From Symsagittifera roscoffensis (taxonomy: Eukaryota; Xenacoelomorpha; Acoela; Convolutidae), in contig NC_087063.1 in assembly GCF_963678635.1 (NCBI RefSeq), forward strand, positions 48,683,220 through 48,743,219: a stretch of DNA of 60,000 nucleotides. The letters are read 5' to 3'. Under the pieces are notes generated by a model. That model saw nothing but the letters and a program-made list of their open reading frames with translations, made no database searches and was not told the origin of the DNA. A program made the translations under genes and the position numbers. Below are positions 9,474 to 19,885 of the stretch, piece after piece; position 1 is the first letter of the stretch, and every line of letters starts with the position of its first letter.

Positions 9474-9673
9474 NNNNNNNNNNNNNNNNNNNNNNNNNNN
9501 NNNNNNNNNNNNNNNNNNNNNNNNNNNNNNNNNNNNNNNNNNNNNNNNNNNNNNNNNNNNNNNNNNNNNNNNNNNNNNNNNNNNNNNNNNNNNNNNNNNN
9601 NNNNNNNNNNNNNNNNNNNNNNNNNNNNNNNNNNNNNNNNNNNNNNNNNNNNNNNNNNNNNNNNNNNNNNNNN
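9474..9673. other. assembly gap of 200 N
   Basis: Exactly 200 undetermined bases. The round length suggests a fixed-size scaffold gap, so the true distance is unknown. The gag frame of gypsy element 1 is already open when sequence resumes, so its 5' LTR and gag start are lost in or beyond the gap. Confidence 0.95.
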
Positions 9674-10076
9674 CAAATATTCTCGGATATTGGATGATTT
9701 TGAAGAGATTTTCAAGAAAGAGCGCACCGAATCGTTCGAGACCTATCAACTTTTGTCGCGTAAGAAGAGAGAGGGGGAGACGCTCGAACAGTTTCACTCG
9801 GTGCTGAATGGACTGGCAGCTAAATGCAACCTTGGCACTTTAGAACGAAGAATTTTGCTTGACGTTTTCATAGTGAATATGAATAACAAAGATGCCCAAA
9901 CAGATTTAGGCAGGTCAACAAAAACTGAGGTTTACACAACTGCGTTATGGTATGAAAGGGGAGACAAATATGCAAAAAGCTACAAAATTAACGGGGGGCT
10001 GAATACGGTGCCAGGTAGGCTGAACCGATTAGTTCTATCCGAGGGGGATATCGACGGCCATTTCAACGGGGTTTGA
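9674..10076 (+). pseudogene. gypsy 1 gag (capsid part)
   Basis: Open frame from the gap to a TGA at 10074-10076. It reads like a retrotransposon gag domain, with the conserved block (REGETLEQFHSVLNGLAAKC) and helix LERRILLDVFIVNMN, then a loss of similarity after YERGDKYAKSY. The real protein should continue into a zinc knuckle, which is found in another frame about 80 bases later. So the 3' end of gag is scrambled, not a true terminus. Confidence 0.7.
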
Positions 10077-10104
10077 GGCGGTTCTTTTAACTGCGACCAA
10101 CTCA

Positions 10105-10856
10105 ATTTTACCACAGATCAGATTTTGAAATGTCCGGCCGGGAGTGCCACAAGCAACTACTGCAAAAATACAGTGTACTATGAGCGGACATGCCGGGGCA
10201 AACGAGGTGCCAACCGAGCGCTTGTCGGACTTATTCACTGCGAGACGGAGGGAGACGACCAAATTACGGACCACGATGACATCTCATCCCAACACGAAAA
10301 CCCAGTAGGTTGGGTAAATAATCGACCGCCACGTGTTCACGGATGGGATTCGGATAGCTTCAGGGATTACGTTGTCTTGTCAATTAGAGGGAAAAAGGAG
10401 GAGATCGAATATAAAGTGGCAGTGGTACGATTGCCATTGAGGATTAGCGTGCAGACGACGACGGCGTGGATCATTAGTGGGTCGCCAACTTCGATTTTCA
10501 CTATCGGGGAATTGCGGAAAACGCTGGGAAAAGAGGGGGTGAAATTATTACCTTTGGGCCCGAATGAGAATCAGTTCTGTGACTACAGAAACAATCCATT
10601 GAAATTCATGGGGAAAATGATAGCGACACTAACGTCGAATGGATGGTCGGCAGAGACATACATCAAGGTGATCGGGGGATTTCGGCCTTCAATCATTGGT
10701 CGAGATCTGACGCCGCAGCTGCGTCTTCAGCTGGGCCGAGCCGATGCGGGGGAGGTCATGATTGTTCAAGGGCACTCAGAAAAACAGGATGATATGCCTT
10801 GGGATGATTGGCAGCTAGATTTCAGTAGCAGTTCCTTAATCTATTTAATAGGGTAG
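10105..10856 (+). pseudogene. gypsy 1 zinc knuckle and aspartic protease
   Basis: At about 10124-10200 a knuckle-like segment (SNYCKNTVYYERTC) keeps two cysteines but has lost the first Cys and the His of CCHC. The retropepsin domain follows with WIISGSPTSIFTIGEL: the catalytic motif should be D-S/T-G, but the Asp codon is missing. The C-terminal protease block is well preserved (FRPSIIGRDLTPQLRLQL). The frame ends at 10856. The protease cannot be active as it stands. Confidence 0.7.
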
Positions 10857-11427
10857 GGCGCAACCGTAACGATAAAACGCAAGCAGATTTTTTCAAAACA
10901 TTAGTGCCAGTGCAGCAGAAAATTAGGCGCGTTCCGATCAGATTTCAGGTTAAAGTGGATAGGAAGATTGAAAAATTGCTGAGTCAAGGGCATATTGAAA
11001 AACTCTTAGAATGCTCGGATAAATATTTTGTATCGCCTATTGTTATCACGGTAAAGAAGGAAGGTTCAGCAAAACTTGCACTTGAATCAAGGGATTGAAT
11101 AAACAGGTACATAAAAACAAGTACCAGATGCCAAATATTGAAGAACTTATGGATACGATTGGTCAAAGAGTTAGCGAAAGAAAATCAGGTACGATCTACT
11201 TTACAACCATGGACCTAACGTACGCATATGAATAATTGTTTTTACATAAAGATACGAGCAAACATTGTAACTTTTCGTTAGTGGGCGGACAATCCACCGG
11301 TACGTACCGGTTCAAAACGGGGTTCTACGGCCTAACGACGATGCCAGCGGAATTCCAACGGATAATGGATTCCATTTTGAATGAAATCCCCAACGCTCAC
11401 GCATTCAATGACGACATTCTAATATGA
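10857..11427 (+). pseudogene. gypsy 1 reverse transcriptase
   Basis: Three frames cover the RT. 10904-11098 carries the N-terminal block (ECSDKYFVSPIVITVKK). After a shift near 11094, KYQMPNIEELMD leads to TTMDLTYAY with the first catalytic Asp, and to a TAA at about 11232. 11236-11427 carries FKTGFYGLTTMPAEFQRIMD and the FNDDIL motif with both catalytic Asp residues. A TGA ends it at 11427. Breaks are small, so most of the palm and fingers are legible. Confidence 0.8.
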
Positions 11428-12254
11428 GCCAAAAGCACTGAGATAGAGCATGTTGCCGTTGTCGAGAGAATCTCAAAAGATTAGATCGAGAAAACATGGC
11501 TCTGAAACTACAAAAATGTAATTTTGCGAAATTGCAATGCGAGGGGTTGGGGCTTAAAATTACCGCGTCTGGAAGTACTGCGCTCGTTCGAAAGATGGAG
11601 CCGAACGACAAACTGCAACCGCCACGAACATTGTCTCAATTGAAATAGTTGTTGGGCTCAATACACAGCCTGCAAAAAAATTTGCGGGCAATTGCGGAAA
11701 TGTCAGCGCCCCTACGGCCATTACTTAGCAAGAAAAATGATTGCGTGTGGTCGACGGGCTGCCAATTTACATTTGAAATTTTAAAAACACAAGTCGGGAA
11801 TATAGTTGAAATAAAACCTTTTTACGTACATGAAGATATCCGTATTGTGTGCGATGCCAGCCTTGATGTGCAGTTCTTGAGCAATTGGGCCCCGAGGGCT
11901 GGAGGTTGATCTCGTCTCGTTTGCATCAAGATAATTGAATGCGGCGTAAAAAATATATTCCAGAAGTAAGTTGGAAATGCTGGCGGTAGTTTGGGGGGCC
12001 GAATACTTTAGAAATTAGATACTTGGAATAATTTTTACAGTATTAACCGAGCAAAAAGCAAGCGCTTGTTAATATTTTTTAAAGGAAACAAAAAGAAAAA
12101 CAAGACAATGTTCAGTCGTCTAAACAGGTGGATTGGTCGTATCATAACATTTGATTTTGTTATCGAACATATGCCGGGGGGGGGGGGGGGCGATAATTGG
12201 TATTGCGGATTAACTTTCAAGACATCCGGTGGGGGAAGCTCAACGAATAAGTAG
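11428..12254 (+). pseudogene. gypsy 1 RNase H region with a G15 run
   Basis: 11649-11909 encodes the connection domain and the start of RNase H (LRPLLSKKNDCVW; then IRIVCDASLD with the first catalytic Asp). The end of the domain is legible at 12110-12180 (RLNRWIGRIITFDFVIEHMPG). It breaks at a run of 15 G (12176-12190), which has expanded and shifted the frame. The sequence between 11910 and 12065 is scrambled. Confidence 0.65.
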
Positions 12255-12376
12255 ATAAGATAACACATTTACAGTAATGAAAATTAATTCAATTAGCAAA
12301 TCGCTTGTTTTCTTTTCGGTAGCATCAAATCCGGTCGCTGGAAAAAATAAGCTCATCTCTTTTTCAGCAAATCACG

Positions 12377-13711
12377 TTGCAGTATGTAAATACAATAGCC
12401 TCATTTACATGCGGCGAAACGTCAGCCAATCAGAATGCTTGTATTTGCGTATCAGGGGACCCAAATGAGAAACATGCAAAAACAGTTAAAGTTATTACTG
12501 AGTGTGAATTAAGTAAGCTTTCTAATTTTCCATCCTACAATATGAATTTATCATTAAAGAAACTGAACAAACTTCCTACCAAATACCCAGATACCGTATC
12601 CGGCAGCGAAAATTCGTCGGAGACAGAAGTAGTCAACGTAAATTCCAATCACGAGGCCAGAACTACAGGAACGATAGAGGCAAAGACTAACACGATTACT
12701 TTCCTTCAATCAAAGTTTTCAGGAGAAATTTACTCGCCAGTGTACCCAGCAAACATCATCATGAGCGTCATTCTGAGGGACTGTATGGTGGTGAGAAAGC
12801 AAGACTGTTTACCGGAGCTGCTTAGCCTCAAGTTGGTAGATGCAAACTACAAGGCAGACAAGCAACTAGAAGCAATTCGAGACATGCTCGTATTTAAGGA
12901 CCCGGACTTTGCGGACAAGGTGAGAGCCATAGGCTATTATCTCCGATAGCATGTTAACGACTTCCATGTGAGGGAGCGATGCTTTTGGATGGACAAGCGA
13001 CTAGCTATTCCGATCCCGCTACGACGACCCATCATCAATCGGGATAAATAGCTACCACCACGGGAAGGCCATATGTTTGACGCGGCGGGGGACATTTAGT
13101 TACCATATATTCATCGGGTGTGCAGGTAAAAACTTAAAAACTCTATGCCTGAATTTTGATCCTGGCAAGGTGTATGAGCCAAAGGAGCCTCATGAACGTA
13201 TTCAACCAGATTTCTGGGGGCCTATCAAGTATCTAAATGAATCTGATAAATACCTATTGGGTGCGCTCGATCGATTCTGTCGATGGCCTTCTGCAATGAT
13301 ATGCAATAAAAATAAATCTGATAAATTCCTCAAATTCAAATCCAGTTACATAAATACGCATGGGTCCCTCGGAAAAAATATATGGACCAAGGGTCCAGTT
13401 TTATATCTAAAAGAGTTAAGGTTTTCTGTAACACCGAGGGAATCCAAATTATATATTCACCGGTGGATGATCATAGGGCCACCAGGTGTGTAGAGCAAAC
13501 CATAGGAAGTATTAAGAACTTTGTTCTGAACTATGTGAAAGAGAAAAACCACGGAAAGCTAGAAGTAATGGTCGAGTGGGCCCTCGGCGGCGGGCGTTTT
13601 GCGCCAAAAGCTACGTTAAAATTATCGCCATTTGAAGCAAACCATGGCCGAGAGACAAACACCGTGTTGAGTAATCCTAAAAAAAAGCCTTCACTAAAAA
13701 ACTTGAATTGA
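12377..13711 (+). pseudogene. gypsy 1 integrase
   Basis: The 5' part (12377-12949) is a linker frame ending in ADKVRAIGYYLR. Around 13055-13150 a zinc-finger-like region (YHHGKA … C … C) lies across frames. The core follows: first Asp in IQPDFWGPI (13077-13493). A shift near 13380-13390 leads into 13382-13711, where the second-Asp region (DQGSSF) and the Glu (RCVEQTIGSIKNF) are found. D-D-E spacing is normal once the shift is allowed for. Integrase would insert the element cDNA. Confidence 0.75.
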
Positions 13712-13780
13712 GACAAAGTGTTACGTCAAAAATTAGCTTACGTCGAAAATGCCAAACCCCGCTAGCACAAACTGGAACAT

Positions 13781-14409
13781 GTGCTCGGATTTGAAAATGA
13801 CCAAGAAAATATGAACCCCCCAATGAAGCTGTCAGGAAACCTCGTGTCGAGGGAGGGGTCAATAGATGCAGAAACAAAGGGTTGTACGGACAAGCCGAGC
13901 AAGAAGCCAGCTCGACAATCGGAACTCTTGTTTCAGAGAATAAAGGAACGAAATAGCAGATACAAATTGATCACAAAACGAATGGCTAGTGATTGTAAAC
14001 ATACTATCACATTTGCCGATGGTTCTGTGCTTAGGAAAAGCGGCGTAGCCAAAAAACGGAAAAAGCCGATAAAGCTACGGGGGACAGAAATTGGCAAGCC
14101 CGCCAACAACAACCAGTTTGCGCAAAAAGCTGGCGGGAATGGATGAATGCCCTGGACCTTGTGAGGCAATAACGCGAAGCACGTCGCACAAAGTCAGGTC
14201 ATGAGAGGACGATTCGGATTCGGAGGACGAGCCAGCAGCATTACCGCGTAGAGTGCAGGCGCGAGTGGAAGGCGCAAAAGGATGCGATCGGGCAGGAGCC
14301 GGTGGTGCACACAGAGGACGGAACGAGGAAAAAAGTGGGGCGGCCTAAGAAACAACGGTTAGTATCGTATTCTAGCCAGAATTCTTACATTCAGGACGAT
14401 ACAGTCTGA
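13781..14409 (+). pseudogene. gypsy 1 integrase C-terminal extension with an AT-hook-like motif
   Basis: A charged, Lys/Arg-rich frame (13781-14146) is followed, in another frame, by a tail ending at the TGA 14407-14409. That tail has a glutamate-rich part, the motif KVGRPKKQR and a terminal SYIQDDTV. GRPKK is an AT-hook core, which binds the minor groove of AT-rich DNA. In an integrase tail this could help target AT-rich DNA; that is inference. The two frames are separated by scrambled sequence around 14150-14280. Confidence 0.5.
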
Positions 14410-14528
14410 AGGAAGAGTACACGAAAAAGGACGGCAATGTCGAAGATGGTATCAGTAATGATCGATGTTATTCTTCAGGATGAGGGGAAAAGAAAGTCAG
14501 CGCCAGCGGAGAAGGATCGGAATATGGT

Positions 14529-14850
14529 GTGAGTTATGTTGAAGAAAGGAAAAGGAGAAGGAAAGCTCAAAACTATATAAACTTGCCTTAACCGTGCATT
14601 TGAGCACGTAGTCCAGGAATAGGGTTGACCGTAGGGTCTAAAACTCATTTTAGTTATTAAAACATTTTCGTTTCAAATTTTCATTTATGCATTTTAATTT
14701 TTCAAAGAAGCGGAAATGCCATAGAAACATATTTATGTTATCATAGTTTTGAGTTCAGTTTATAGTGTGTTGTGCCAGTGACCTTGATGGTCAGTAATTG
14801 ATACCCGCCAGCGGCGTTGTCATTCTCCAGTGGTGCTGAAACAATTGACC
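14529..14850 (+). other. possible 3' LTR of gypsy 1
   Basis: Purine-rich DNA (about 14490-14563, ending in a long A/G tract) follows the pol stop, as expected for a polypurine tract. The DNA after it has a TATATAA at 14574 and a GC-richer segment ending near 14850. No 5' LTR is available for comparison because of the gap, so the borders are guesses. Confidence 0.25.
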
Positions 14851-17279
14851 GTTGAGTTCTTAGATTTAAAAGTTGCCTATTCATATTACATACATTCGGT
14901 TTCAAGTTACTGGAGATTCATCTTTAAAAGAGTTTTATTCTGTAAAAATTCAGTCTGGCCCAGTTTGAAAAACATTCAAAAATTATTATTTGCCTTCATA
15001 AACAATCGTTTTAAAAACATTCACACATTTTGTGTATTTTTTTGCATCATAATCCAGCGATCTCCTATGTGCAGTCTTGTTTACAAAATATCTGCAAAAT
15101 TCAATTTTTAAAAAATATTATGGCAGAGTGCAAAGTTTTTCAAACTTTTTTAAAAATTTTTAGCATGCAGAGAAAACTAGTAGAGACAACAATTTTTCAC
15201 AGGCAATTTTTGTTGAGCAGTTCAAATAATGGTTTCGATGGGCAAATAAGATAAAAATTTTGCGAGAAACTGTATTGAAAAATATATTTTGAACAAATAA
15301 TAAAAATAAATGTTTGTTATTTGATAGTTTCTGATTGTTTTATAATTTTTATCTTTTTCTGTACGAATCTAGCTATGTTCGTGCAAGCCTATAGTTTTTT
15401 AACCGCGTTCAACTGATAATTTATAATTGCTGCATTTTGCATTCAAATCTCAATGTGCAAATTGTTTTCAGTTTTTTTGACAATGTATATTTTATTGAAG
15501 TTCTCTAGCGGAATAAAAATACTGATTTGTTACGAAAACATTTGTTCAAACTATAACGCTAATCTTACTTAATTTGAAAAGTAATAAAAATTCTGATATG
15601 TCTTCGAAATCACTGATAATCCTCATAATCCAGCAATTTCCTGTGTGAGCTTGCTTTTTAATATCTGCAAAAAGAAAGAAATATAAAATTTAAGGTAAAG
15701 AGCATTTTTTTTATGAGAGGCAATTTTTGCATACCGAGAAATCACACAAGCGCTTGTATTTATTTTTTTAGAAAACAGCGGATTCTATGCCACTGAGCTG
15801 AGATTTTGGCTTTTCAATACGCATAGACAAACATAATTATGAGGGCAAACTGTGTGTTTTGTTAGTTTGAAGTGAGCTTTGCAACAAGAGGGCTCTCTTT
15901 GACCTGTTTTTTTGCTTGCGTTTCCTTGGATTGTCTTTGATCCTTTAATCGAAACTTTCTGAACAATATTTTTTATAATGTTAAATGGCGGCTCATTAAA
16001 AGTTTTTTTTCGGTTTAAGCCAGAGGCAAATTCAGGTTTAAGCCAGAAAAAGCACAAATTTTAGAGCACAATTTTTACGAAATCTGTCGGAAGTTTGCGG
16101 AACCAACAAACAAGAAAAGAGACGGAACCATAGGCATGGTCATGGTAAGCTAAATGACAGTTTTCGCGATAAATCTGATTAGTTTAAGTTTACTTAAAAC
16201 CTAATTTCACTAAAACATTTTAAAAAACGCTTCTCATGGTAAATTTTAAAATGGAAATTACATGGAGAAAACTGCACAATCTGATTATCCCAAAAAAAAA
16301 CATGTTTTATTATGCAGATATGTACCATTTTTTGTGCTCTTTGGGAAGGTTTTATGGGAAGGATTTGGTCAAGAAGTCAATGTTGACGCCGGAAGCGCCT
16401 TTGAAAACATAATTAAGCTGTGGACCCAATAGCATTCCGTAAAATAACAGAAAAGGGATCCTTTGGGCTGTCAGGGAGTCGAATTCCTAGAAGGTATAGA
16501 TGGGCATTGCCCGCCACCTCTTTATGTCTGCTATTGCATTGAAATCTTTTATTTACAATTCTGCAAGAAATATCTGCAATTAACATGCTAATTTTTCTGA
16601 TGTCAATGATTACTTAAATTGCAGATATTCAACCATTACTAAAATGGGCGGTTCTGTTTTTAACTTCTTGTAGCAATATAATGGTGTTTTTTGTTGGAGG
16701 ATTAAAATAATAAATTTGTATATGCATTGAACATTAAAAAAGGGGAGGTTTCGTTTATTTGGTAATTTTTAAAGGGTAAGCATAACAGTTATCACCCTCC
16801 GTATTAGATATAAATCTTTTCCAATCTATTATATTTGTTGTTAGAAATTACCCTGCTTCAAATCTGATCATACCTACAGCTTCTCGATTGGATTTTTGTT
16901 CCCACTTTTGTAGAAAACGAGGAATACAAGTCTCATTTCTAAGGTTCAGGACTTGTAAACAGGCCATTTTTTGGGGTTAGCTCGGGTTTTTTAAAGCAAT
17001 TTTGGGTCAAAACGACAAAAGATCAGTTCAAAGCCAACACGAGGTCAACCGAGTCATTTTTCTGTAATCGAGAACGAGTCCAACGGAGATCTTACCAATC
17101 AAGTTTCATCCATATCCCATTGGAACTTCCCAAGTTATTCCATTTCTAAGGTCTATTACTACTCTATCCTGGGAAAAACTATTAAGCCGCAAGGAGTCGA
17201 TGGAAGGTTGTTTTTCACAAAGGATTTTTTCCAATGTGGTGTGTAATGTCTATTGTCGTCATAAAATCTATATTATTTG
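14851..17279. other. long intergenic stretch, no gene recognised
   Basis: AT-rich DNA with many oligo-A and oligo-T tracts. ORFs of 60-93 codons appear at 14830-15254 and 15785-16057, but none shows a family motif or a paralogue in the window. A short GC-richer patch at about 16455-16515 resembles one at 31765-31835. Confidence 0.5.
16455..16515. repeat. short dispersed repeat, copy 1
   Basis: Begins 'gggatcctttggg' and continues with a CTG-CAGGG-GTCG pattern. The same order is found at 31765-31835. The two copies share roughly the first 35 bases with several mismatches, then diverge. Confidence 0.35.
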
Positions 17280-17591
17280 TGTTCGCGCTTAAATTAATCT
17301 TTAAATAATGACGTCATTATAGCGCGAAAGTGGAAAAGCTAAAATAAGATTTTCTTAGACAAAAGGCCTTGAAAACTACTGGTTTGTCCGATTAAGGTCA
17401 GTTTGCCATCAAAAATGTTTATTGATTTTGGAGATTGTTGGAAACCGTATTGCTAAAATGTTAACCGAAAATTGTTTAACTCATTGTTTTCAGATGTTAC
17501 TTTTTCTTCATATTATCTTTTTAAATTGCCGATAATTTACAGATGTTGAACCAGGTTTTTTAGATCTTACAGGATACGAGAGTACGGCACA
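17280..17591 (+). repeat. BEL 5' LTR
   Basis: TG…CA ends. It contains the full palindrome tgacgtca, a CRE/ATF-type site, close to the 5' end, between ttcgcgct and agcgcgaaa, which resemble E2F sites in opposite orientations. No clear TATA box. Matches 27292-27602. Confidence 0.85.
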
Positions 17592-17594
17592 TTT

Positions 17595-17612
17595 TGGCCC
17601 GCCGACCCGGAC
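17595..17612 (+). promoter_or_regulatory. primer binding site of the BEL element
   Basis: Begins with TGG three bases after the 5' LTR (tggcccgccgacccggac). This is the expected position and start for pairing with the CCA end of a tRNA. The primer tRNA was not identified. Confidence 0.55.
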
Positions 17613-17676
17613 ATTAGATAGTCCGGACGATAATCGTGAACAATTTTTCAAAGACAACACAATTGGTCTAAAGTGT

Positions 17677-18290
17677 CCAATTAGCCGATATTTGTCGAAA
17701 TACAACCCAATTGGCCGAAAGAGACCAATTAGCCGTAATTTTTCCAAAGACGACCAAATTGACCGAAAGTGTCCAATTAACCGATAATTGTCCAAACACG
17801 ACCCAATTGGCCGACAGTTTCCAATTATCCGATATTTGTCCAAACACGACCCAATTGGCTGAAATTGTGCAATTAGCCGTAAGTTGCCCTAAAGTATCCC
17901 AATTGGCCGAAAGTGTCCAATTAACCGATATTTGTCCAAACACGACCTAATTGGCCGAAAGTGTCCAATTATCCGATATTTGACCAAACACGACCCAATT
18001 GGCCGAAATTGTGCAATTAGGCGAAAGTTGGCTTGTAGTATCCGAATTGGCCGAAATTGTTCAATTAGTCGAAATTTGTCCAAACTTGACCCAATCGGCT
18101 GAAATTGTGCAATAGCCGAAAGTGGCCCGAAACTGCCGAATTGGCCAAAAGTGTCCAATTAGCCAAAAATTGTCAGAAGGTGACCAATTGGCCGAAACGA
18201 CCCCATTGACCGAAACGATCCAATTGGCCAAAACGACCCGATTGGCCGAAACGACCCAGTTAGTCAAAACGTCCCAGTTAGGAGAAGGGG
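17677..18290. repeat. 48-bp tandem array in the BEL leader
   Basis: The block '(c)caatta-ccga' starts at 17677, 17725, 17773, 17821, 17869, 17917, 17965, 18013, 18061 and 18109, a strict 48-bp period; the next is at 18155 because one unit lost 2 bp. Each unit has two related halves (…ttagccgatatttgtcc / …ttggccgaaagtgtc). From about 18184 the array breaks into shorter 15-18-bp pieces (ttggccgaaacgacc). Since 48 is divisible by 3, several frames on both strands stay open as 16-residue repeats. I do not treat these as genes. Confidence 0.9.
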
Positions 18291-19130
18291 AGGCCTTTTC
18301 AGGTATCCTGATTGTGGATTGTGGACATCCATTTTTTCTCAACACCCGAGTTTTGGATTCTACCGGTGAACGCCTCTACAAAACTTGTAAGACTGAAAAA
18401 CCAAAACTTTATTTATTTGTGCTAACTTGCTGATTTGATGCTTTAAGTTCTGATACGAGGTTTTTTGATGGCAAAATCGTAACCCCCAATTTTTCTCGAT
18501 ACCAAAACCTGATCAGAAAATTTTCTGTGGGTTTAGGAAAAAACCGGCCTCATAAACCTTAATTACGTTATCCTAACACCATGTTTGTAAGCTCAACACC
18601 GTATCGAAAAAAGGCCAAAAAATTTGAAAAAAAAATTGAAAACGTTTGATTTTTTTTCCAAAAATTTTAAAGTTTTGCAAATTATTCAGCAAAGCGCCTA
18701 TTTTCATTATAATTTAATTAAAACGACCGAGTCGAGTTTTTTGCCCAAATTTCGGACTTTTTAGAAAAAAAACTCGAAATTTCGCAAACGCATCAGGTTA
18801 TCGTTGGAACTTGAACCGTTGGATGAAAACGTGGAAAAAATTTTCGAAGAAAAAAAAATTCGGAAAAAAAAATTTTTTGGAAAATTTTTGAAAAAAAAAT
18901 CCGAAATTTTCGAAAAAAATTTCTGGAAAAACGCCATGTTTATTCTTGAAACGTGGTGAAGCTAACTAAACTAGTTCAAATGGATAAAATTAGCCGTAGT
19001 CGAGACCCGTAGCGTATTATCAAGCAAATCGTCTTACCTTTTGCTACAACCTTGTTAGCTCAGGGTGTTGCGGGAGGTCAGGTCGCGGTTTGCTTGATTC
19101 CCTTCCTCTAAAATTGATTTAATTCGCTAA
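18291..19130. other. BEL leader, no gene recognised
   Basis: After the array comes AT-rich DNA with a patch of long A and T runs (18610-18920). Short inverted stretches there could fold, but no specific structure is supported. Confidence 0.45.
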
Positions 19131-19715
19131 ATGTTCAAACTAGCTGCTAGCTCGCTGCAACACGCTTTGAAAATACTTTCCCCCGCTTCGCAAAAGCGTG
19201 TATCTCAATCGTGCTTAGCCATTCGCGCGTTAAGTTTCAACCATAACGCAGTAAACGTCCGTAAAACTTGTCAGTTTCAGCTTGATCACTATCTCTTAAA
19301 CCGAACCGACATTGTTATTTGGCATGACGCCGTTAAAAACTCTATTAGTCCACACCGTAGTAATAACTTTAACGCACTAACTCCTAACCAGCTTAAGAAG
19401 ATTCTTTTATGTAATGTTTATGCAATCGTTTACTGTAAACGTGTAGGCACGGAAGATATATATAGTAAATTGAAAGAGTCAGGTATATTAGTTATTAATA
19501 TAGTAGCAGACCTGTTATCTAGAAGGAAGCAGAATCTCACTGAGTTAGGGCAAAAAAACTTAGAATTACACCAGGATCCCTCTCTAGAACTGAAAACGTT
19601 TACGATCCTTAGGCGTTATAGCAAGAATTTAAAGTATAATATTTCAAAGAACAATACACCTAAGCCAAGAAAACGCAAGCGGCAAGCTAATCGAAAAAGA
19701 AGAAACGCTGAGTAG
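19131..19715 (+). CDS. intact 194-codon ORF in the BEL leader, family not recognised
   Basis: Starts at ATG 19131 and runs without interruption to the stop at 19713-19715, although the gag and pol genes that follow are all broken. The first 60 residues are mixed; then comes a hydrophobic strand and HD motif (DIVIWHDAVKNSISPH), a helical region, and a strand-helix pattern (AIVYCKRVGTEDIYSKLKE, GILVINIVADLLSRRKQN) suggesting an α/β fold. The last 25 residues are strongly basic (KPRKRKRQANRKRRNAE), as for nuclear or nucleic-acid binding. The layout faintly recalls SGNH-type hydrolases but lacks the N-terminal catalytic block, so I do not assign that. Position between LTR and gag makes it an accessory BEL gene or a captured one. 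Confidence 0.6.
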   Translation: MFKLAASSLQHALKILSPASQKRVSQSCLAIRALSFNHNAVNVRKTCQFQLDHYLLNRTDIVIWHDAVKNSISPHRSNNFNALTPNQLKKILLCNVYAIVYCKRVGTEDIYSKLKESGILVINIVADLLSRRKQNLTELGQKNLELHQDPSLELKTFTILRRYSKNLKYNISKNNTPKPRKRKRQANRKRRNAE

Positions 19716-19885
19716 CATCTAGGAGTTAAATAAAAAGCCTCTCTAATGTGTGATATTGTTTAAAGAGTCATAATATAATTTATTGATATTAAAGTTAAAG
19801 TTCTAAATTAATTATTCCATTTTGTTCTCTCAAACTGAGCAGTTGAGCGGTTGAGTAGAAGTGAAAAAGTTCAAAAGTAATCAAA

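Larger units (their letters stand above)
9674..14409 (+). mobile_element. Ty3/gypsy LTR retrotransposon 1, decayed, 5' end lost in the gap
   Basis: Order gag, protease, RT, RNase H, integrase on the + strand is diagnostic of Ty3/gypsy. All frames are broken by indels and stops. Base composition is richer in G and C than the flanks, consistent with a separate origin. The left end is hidden by the gap and a matching pair of LTRs cannot be shown; a possible 3' LTR is listed separately. Confidence 0.85.

Noticed and set aside
14830-15254. ORFs of 74-93 codons after gypsy 1
   Set aside because: AT-rich chance frames that overlap one another; no motif.
17677-18290. CRISPR-like array
   Set aside because: Units are contiguous with no unique spacers and the setting is a eukaryotic retroelement.
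17508-18345. Several minus- and plus-strand ORFs made of 16-residue repeats
   Set aside because: They are a direct result of the 48-bp period being divisible by three; frames on both strands are open alike and no start or context supports a gene.
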